Assembly: GCF_014202275.1 (NCBI RefSeq) | Contig: NZ_JACHGF010000014.1 | Span: forward strand, 55,719 to 119,718 | Direction of reading: 5' to 3' | Length of the DNA stretch: 64,000 nucleotides | Origin: Rhabdobacter roseus | Lineage (GTDB): Bacteria > Bacteroidota > Bacteroidia > Cytophagales > Spirosomataceae | Shown: piece by piece, positions 61,514-64,000 of the stretch | How positions within the stretch are numbered: position 1 is the stretch's first letter | Layout of the letters: the number at the start of each line of letters is the position of its first letter | Notes under the pieces: generated by a model | What the model was told of the DNA's origin: nothing | What the model saw: only the letters and a program-made list of their open reading frames with translations | Databases searched by the model: none | Translations under genes and position numbers: made by a program

Positions 61514-62446
61514 ATGACTTCCACCCGCCGCCACTTTCTCGCCACCACCGCGCTCGCCGCCGCGGGCCTGGCCGCCCCCAGGTACTTAGCCGCCACGCCA
61601 ACGGCCAAGCCCCGCGCCATTTCCTGCAACCAGTACACCTGGTTTACGTTTTACCAGCGCGACGGCAAAGACTGGGCCGCCAACCTGGACGCCTCGCTGG
61701 CTGAGTACGTGCAGTCGGGTCTGACGGCCTACGAACCGAGCTTCACCCAGGTAGAAGAGGTAGGTACCCTGGCCCCGCTCCTCAAAAAGTACCACCTGGC
61801 CATGCCGTCGGCCTACGTGAACAGTACCTTGCACAAAACCGACGACGCCAAAGCCTCCATCACCACGGCCCTGGCCATTGCGGAGGCGGGCAAGCCGCTG
61901 GGCCTGCAAGTACTGGTGACGAACCCCAGCCCGCTACGCTGGGGTGGAGAAGAAATTAAGAACGATGCCGAACTGGCCGAACAGGCCAAAAACCTCAACT
62001 ACCTGGGCGCGGAGCTCCGCAAGCGCGGCATCACACTGGCCTACCACACCCACGACGTGGAGATGCGCGCCGGGGCGCGGGAGTTTCACCACATGCTGCA
62101 AGCCACCGACCCGCAAAACGTTTCCTTTTGCTTCGACGTGCACTGGATCTACCGCGGCTCGGGCAACTCGCAGCTGGCCGTCTTCGACGTACTTAAACTC
62201 TACGGCGCACGTACCGCCGAGCTGCACGTGCGCCAGTCGGTGGGGGGTACCTGGGCGGAGGCCTTCGGCGCGGGCGACATCGACTACCCCCGGCTGGTCA
62301 GCGAGCTAAAGGCGATGGGCGTGCGGCCGCACGTGGTGCTGGAGCAGTGCATTGAGGCCAAGTCGCCGCGTACGCTCTCCGCCCTGGAGGCGCACCAGCA
62401 AAGCCTACGCAATGCGCAGACTGTTTTTGGGCCGTTGCTGGGGTGA
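61514..62446 (+). CDS. Tat-exported sugar phosphate isomerase/epimerase-like protein
   Basis: A 310-residue xylose-isomerase-like TIM barrel. The N-terminus MTSTRRHFLATTALAAAGLA is a twin-arginine signal, common in Bacteroidota relatives of this family. Barrel blocks include ISCNQYTWFTF, LAYHTHDVEM, CFDVHWIYRG, ELHVRQSVGGTW and HVVLEQC, which supply His, Asp and Glu metal ligands. The substrate is unknown; a keto-sugar or inositol derivative is likely. Divergent from the gluconolactonase gene across a 192-base spacer with several GGTACTT repeats. Confidence 0.87.
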   Translation: MTSTRRHFLATTALAAAGLAAPRYLAATPTAKPRAISCNQYTWFTFYQRDGKDWAANLDASLAEYVQSGLTAYEPSFTQVEEVGTLAPLLKKYHLAMPSAYVNSTLHKTDDAKASITTALAIAEAGKPLGLQVLVTNPSPLRWGGEEIKNDAELAEQAKNLNYLGAELRKRGITLAYHTHDVEMRAGAREFHHMLQATDPQNVSFCFDVHWIYRGSGNSQLAVFDVLKLYGARTAELHVRQSVGGTWAEAFGAGDIDYPRLVSELKAMGVRPHVVLEQCIEAKSPRTLSALEAHQQSLRNAQTVFGPLLG

Positions 62447-62521
62447 AGGGTAGTTTGGAGGTAATCTGGGCTTCGTGTTCCACACGGCCAATGCGTGATA
62501 AGTGCCGTAGGATAAAATTTT

Positions 62522-62545
62522 CCTTTTCCTCCTCAAAGGAAAAGG
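62522..62545 (+). terminator. possible hairpin terminator
   Basis: CCTTTTCCT (62522-62530) pairs perfectly with AGGAAAAGG (62537-62545) over 6 bases, 76 bases after the isomerase stop. There is no T-run, so termination is uncertain. Confidence 0.4.
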
Positions 62546-62577
62546 TCTGGGAGTTACGCTTTTGGTGAGATAAATGA

Positions 62578-62585
62578 TATATTTG
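62578..62585 (+). promoter_or_regulatory. candidate -7 element upstream of the cassette
   Basis: TATATTTG is a perfect TAnnTTTG match 180 bases before the STAND-Mrr gene. A second match, TACTTTTG, lies at 62601-62608. Either could drive the cassette gene. Confidence 0.3.
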
Positions 62586-62663
62586 GTTTCCAGCCGCAGG
62601 TACTTTTGCTTATTTCTTTTACGCTACTACTAGATACAAACATATTAAAAACATTGCAGTGAG

Positions 62664-62742
62664 TTTGTATATGATGGCAAATGGCTACGGCTATAAACGG
62701 ATATACACGAAACTAGGTCCGTATATACAAATGTTAGGCGTA
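62664..62742 (+). repeat. attC-like recombination site (upstream copy)
   Basis: The stretch ends with GTTAGGC (62733-62739), which fits the integron core GTTRRRY. Before it lies an imperfect hairpin: TTTGTATAT (62664-62672) pairs with ATATACAAA (62723-62731), with CGGATATAC and GTCCGTATATAC inside. The first ATG of the next gene comes 22 bases after GTTAGGCGTA, as in integron cassettes. No clear inverse core RYYYAAC was found at its left end, so this may be a divergent site. Confidence 0.5.
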
Positions 62743-62764
62743 ATTAATCAGACACCACATTGAT

Positions 62765-63901
62765 ATGACTTTTGACTTTGAAAGAGACTATGACCGAAAT
62801 TTTGTTGGACGTGAAAAAGAATTAGAATGGCTTGATGAGCATCTGTATAGAAGGGGTTCTTCTTTTTCTCCAATTATTATTTCTGGTGTAAGCGGTGTCG
62901 GTAAGACTGCTCTTGTGAAACAATGGTTTTCCTCAAGGAGAATTTCTTATACTCCATTGTGGTATGACATTTCATCAAATATTGACGATAATGCTATTGA
63001 CAACTTACTTATAGAAATTCGTAGAATAAGTGATAATCGATATGAAAGAGGAGGTAGACTTACCGTTGTAATTGATGGGACTGATGTTTGGTCACAAAAA
63101 AAACACGAAGAAGCCGCCAGTAAAATATTTAACTATAAAATTGTTACCTCACTGATATTTATTAGACGAGGCGAATTGAAGTTTTCAAGAGGTCAGAGCT
63201 TGTCGCTTCAACCGCTTTCTAATTCATCAACAGGAGATTTGTTGAGGAAATTATTATCAAGCGAATTGACAGATGGACAAATTTCTGAAGCTATTGAGGC
63301 CTCGAAAGGGTTTCCTCTTGCACTTTCAATTTTATGTAAATTAATTAACGGAGACAATGTTGATTCAATACTTGCTTCCACAAATGATCCACTTTATGAT
63401 ATTCAAAATGGTATCATATTTCCTAAAAACCAAATTATCGCTGTAACAAAACCAATCATAGTAAATGCTAGTAACCACTTAATAGAATCACTCAAAAAGC
63501 AACCCGTAAGCATCCGAAATTTAACCCCAAGACAGTTTGAAGAACTATTAGCAGAGTTATTAAAAGACATGGGATGGGACGTTGAATTGACTAAACAAAC
63601 GAGAGATGGCGGTTCTGATATTCTTGCTTACCTAAATACTGATGTTGGTCGTTTGCTGTGTCTTGTTGAGGCTAAACACTATCGTGAAGACAGAAAAATT
63701 GGAGTTGATTTAGTAAGAACACTATATGGAACACTTTGTGATGCTCAAGCAAATAGTGCAATGCTTGTGACAACGTCATCATTTACTCAAGATGCAAAGA
63801 CATTCCAACAGAAACACCAGTATCAATTGACATTACGAGAGTACGCTGATGTGGTAGAGTGGATTATGAAATTTGGAAACAAGAAAAATAACTACGCCTA
63901 A
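62765..63901 (+). CDS. STAND-type ATPase fused to Mrr-like nuclease (candidate defence gene)
   Basis: A 378-residue, AT-rich gene with codon use unlike the neighbourhood. Residues about 10-230 are a STAND/NB-ARC-type ATPase: P-loop G41-VSGVGK-T48, Walker B LTVVIDGTD (D104) and the GxP motif KGFPLALSIL. Residues about 250-370 are an Mrr-type endonuclease: RQFEELLAELLKDMGWDVEL, D285 in RDGGSDI, and E302-A-K304 in LVEAKHY, the D-ExK site. There is no TPR or other sensor domain. It may cut DNA on sensing phage. The stop codon TAA sits inside GCCTAAC, the integron inverse-core sequence. Function inferred. Confidence 0.88.
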   Translation: MTFDFERDYDRNFVGREKELEWLDEHLYRRGSSFSPIIISGVSGVGKTALVKQWFSSRRISYTPLWYDISSNIDDNAIDNLLIEIRRISDNRYERGGRLTVVIDGTDVWSQKKHEEAASKIFNYKIVTSLIFIRRGELKFSRGQSLSLQPLSNSSTGDLLRKLLSSELTDGQISEAIEASKGFPLALSILCKLINGDNVDSILASTNDPLYDIQNGIIFPKNQIIAVTKPIIVNASNHLIESLKKQPVSIRNLTPRQFEELLAELLKDMGWDVELTKQTRDGGSDILAYLNTDVGRLLCLVEAKHYREDRKIGVDLVRTLYGTLCDAQANSAMLVTTSSFTQDAKTFQQKHQYQLTLREYADVVEWIMKFGNKKNNYA

Positions 63902-63902
63902 C
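63893..63902 (+). repeat. attC-like inverse core after the STAND-Mrr gene
   Basis: TACGCCTAAC is the exact reverse complement of GTTAGGCGTA at 62733-62742 and contains GCCTAAC (RYYYAAC). It overlaps the stop codon. The rest of the putative site runs to or past the window end; 63903-64000 has no gene that can be called. Confidence 0.55.
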
Positions 63903-64000
63903 AGTGGTAACCGTTGCACAACCTATTTTTTAATTTTAGGATTCCGCTTTCTTAGCTGATGTCATTTTCCTGGTAGACGGTGATTTGTGAAAGAATATTT

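Larger units (their letters stand above)
3651..62446. repeat. dispersed GGTACTT/AAGTACC heptamer family
   Basis: GGTACTT, its complement and the variant GGTACCT recur in coding regions in every frame, in spacers and in hairpin stems. In 58261-60420 I count six strict GGTACTT/AAGTACC, against about 0.3 expected by chance. About six GGTAC(T/C)T lie in 5171-5492 alone. The repeat is absent from the STAND-Mrr gene, and the 57755-58219 gene and the spacer 2451-3650 hold few or none. It resembles HIP1-type genome-wide motifs. Confidence 0.8.

Noticed and set aside
1..64000. tRNA, rRNA or riboswitch genes.
   Set aside because: No cloverleaf with the T-loop GTTCRANNC pattern in the spacers read, and no rRNA-like sequence; a covariance scan would be needed to exclude small RNAs.

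Overview
The window looks like a chromosome segment of a moderately GC-rich Bacteroidota of the Cytophagales (Spirosoma/Dyadobacter relatives). The evidence is a type IX secretion sorting domain, TonB receptors with carboxypeptidase-regulatory N-termini, 2TM-domain proteins, LytS/LytTR regulators, a DUF4105 protein, and promoters that fit TAnnTTTG better than TATAAT. The heptamer GGTACTT (complement AAGTACC) and its relative GGTACCT occur every few hundred bases in genes, spacers and terminator hairpins, but are scarce or absent in stretches that look acquired. The organism assignment is inference.

Layout. 1-3.6 kb is accessory: a decayed D12-class adenine methylase, two single-domain response regulators and about 1.2 kb without a convincing gene. 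3.65-35.1 kb is mostly ordinary chromosome: TRIC-type channel, acylphosphatase, methyltransferase, D-aminoacylase-like amidohydrolase, two 2TM proteins, a secreted metzincin-like protease, OsmC-ThyA, a NYN/LOTUS protein, two sialidase-fold proteins, pterin dehydratase, serine hydrolase, a LytS/LytTR pair, RsmI with DUF4105 and inositol monophosphatase, a DinB/YfiT protein, a FeoB-associated Cys-rich peptide, a phosphodiesterase, AsmA, KefF-KefC, and a TonB receptor. 35.6-37.1 kb carries an orphan small protein, an AraC regulator and a VOC protein.

37.2-54.4 kb, all on the minus strand, is the highlight: a composite RiPP (ribosomally made, modified peptide) locus. In transcription order it holds a LytS kinase and LytTR regulator, a 44-aa Cys-free precursor, a full-length LanB-type dehydratase, two GG-leader precursors, a radical SAM/SPASM enzyme, two related Cys-rich GG-leader precursors, a second radical SAM/SPASM enzyme, a helical protein, a C39-peptidase ABC exporter, a short HlyD-like adaptor, an outer-membrane TonB-type barrel, a prolyl-4-hydroxylase fused to a degenerate C39 domain, and a receiver-only protein with Glu at the phosphorylation site. 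Five precursors, each with a Gly-Gly leader end, appear to share one exporter and four candidate modifying enzymes. No LanC cyclase is visible.

54.4-58.2 kb is AT-richer accessory DNA: a membrane protein, an amidase with a likely SH3 tail, an unknown protein, a nested palindromic repeat and an orphan. 58.3-62.4 kb returns to ordinary chromosome: a PQQ dehydrogenase with fused cytochrome c, a gluconolactonase-like protein and a Tat-exported sugar isomerase-like protein. 62.6-63.9 kb holds an AT-rich STAND ATPase-Mrr nuclease gene flanked by GTTAGGCGTA and TACGCCTAAC, which match integron attC core sites; it looks like a defence gene cassette. No rRNA, tRNA or CRISPR array was recognised.
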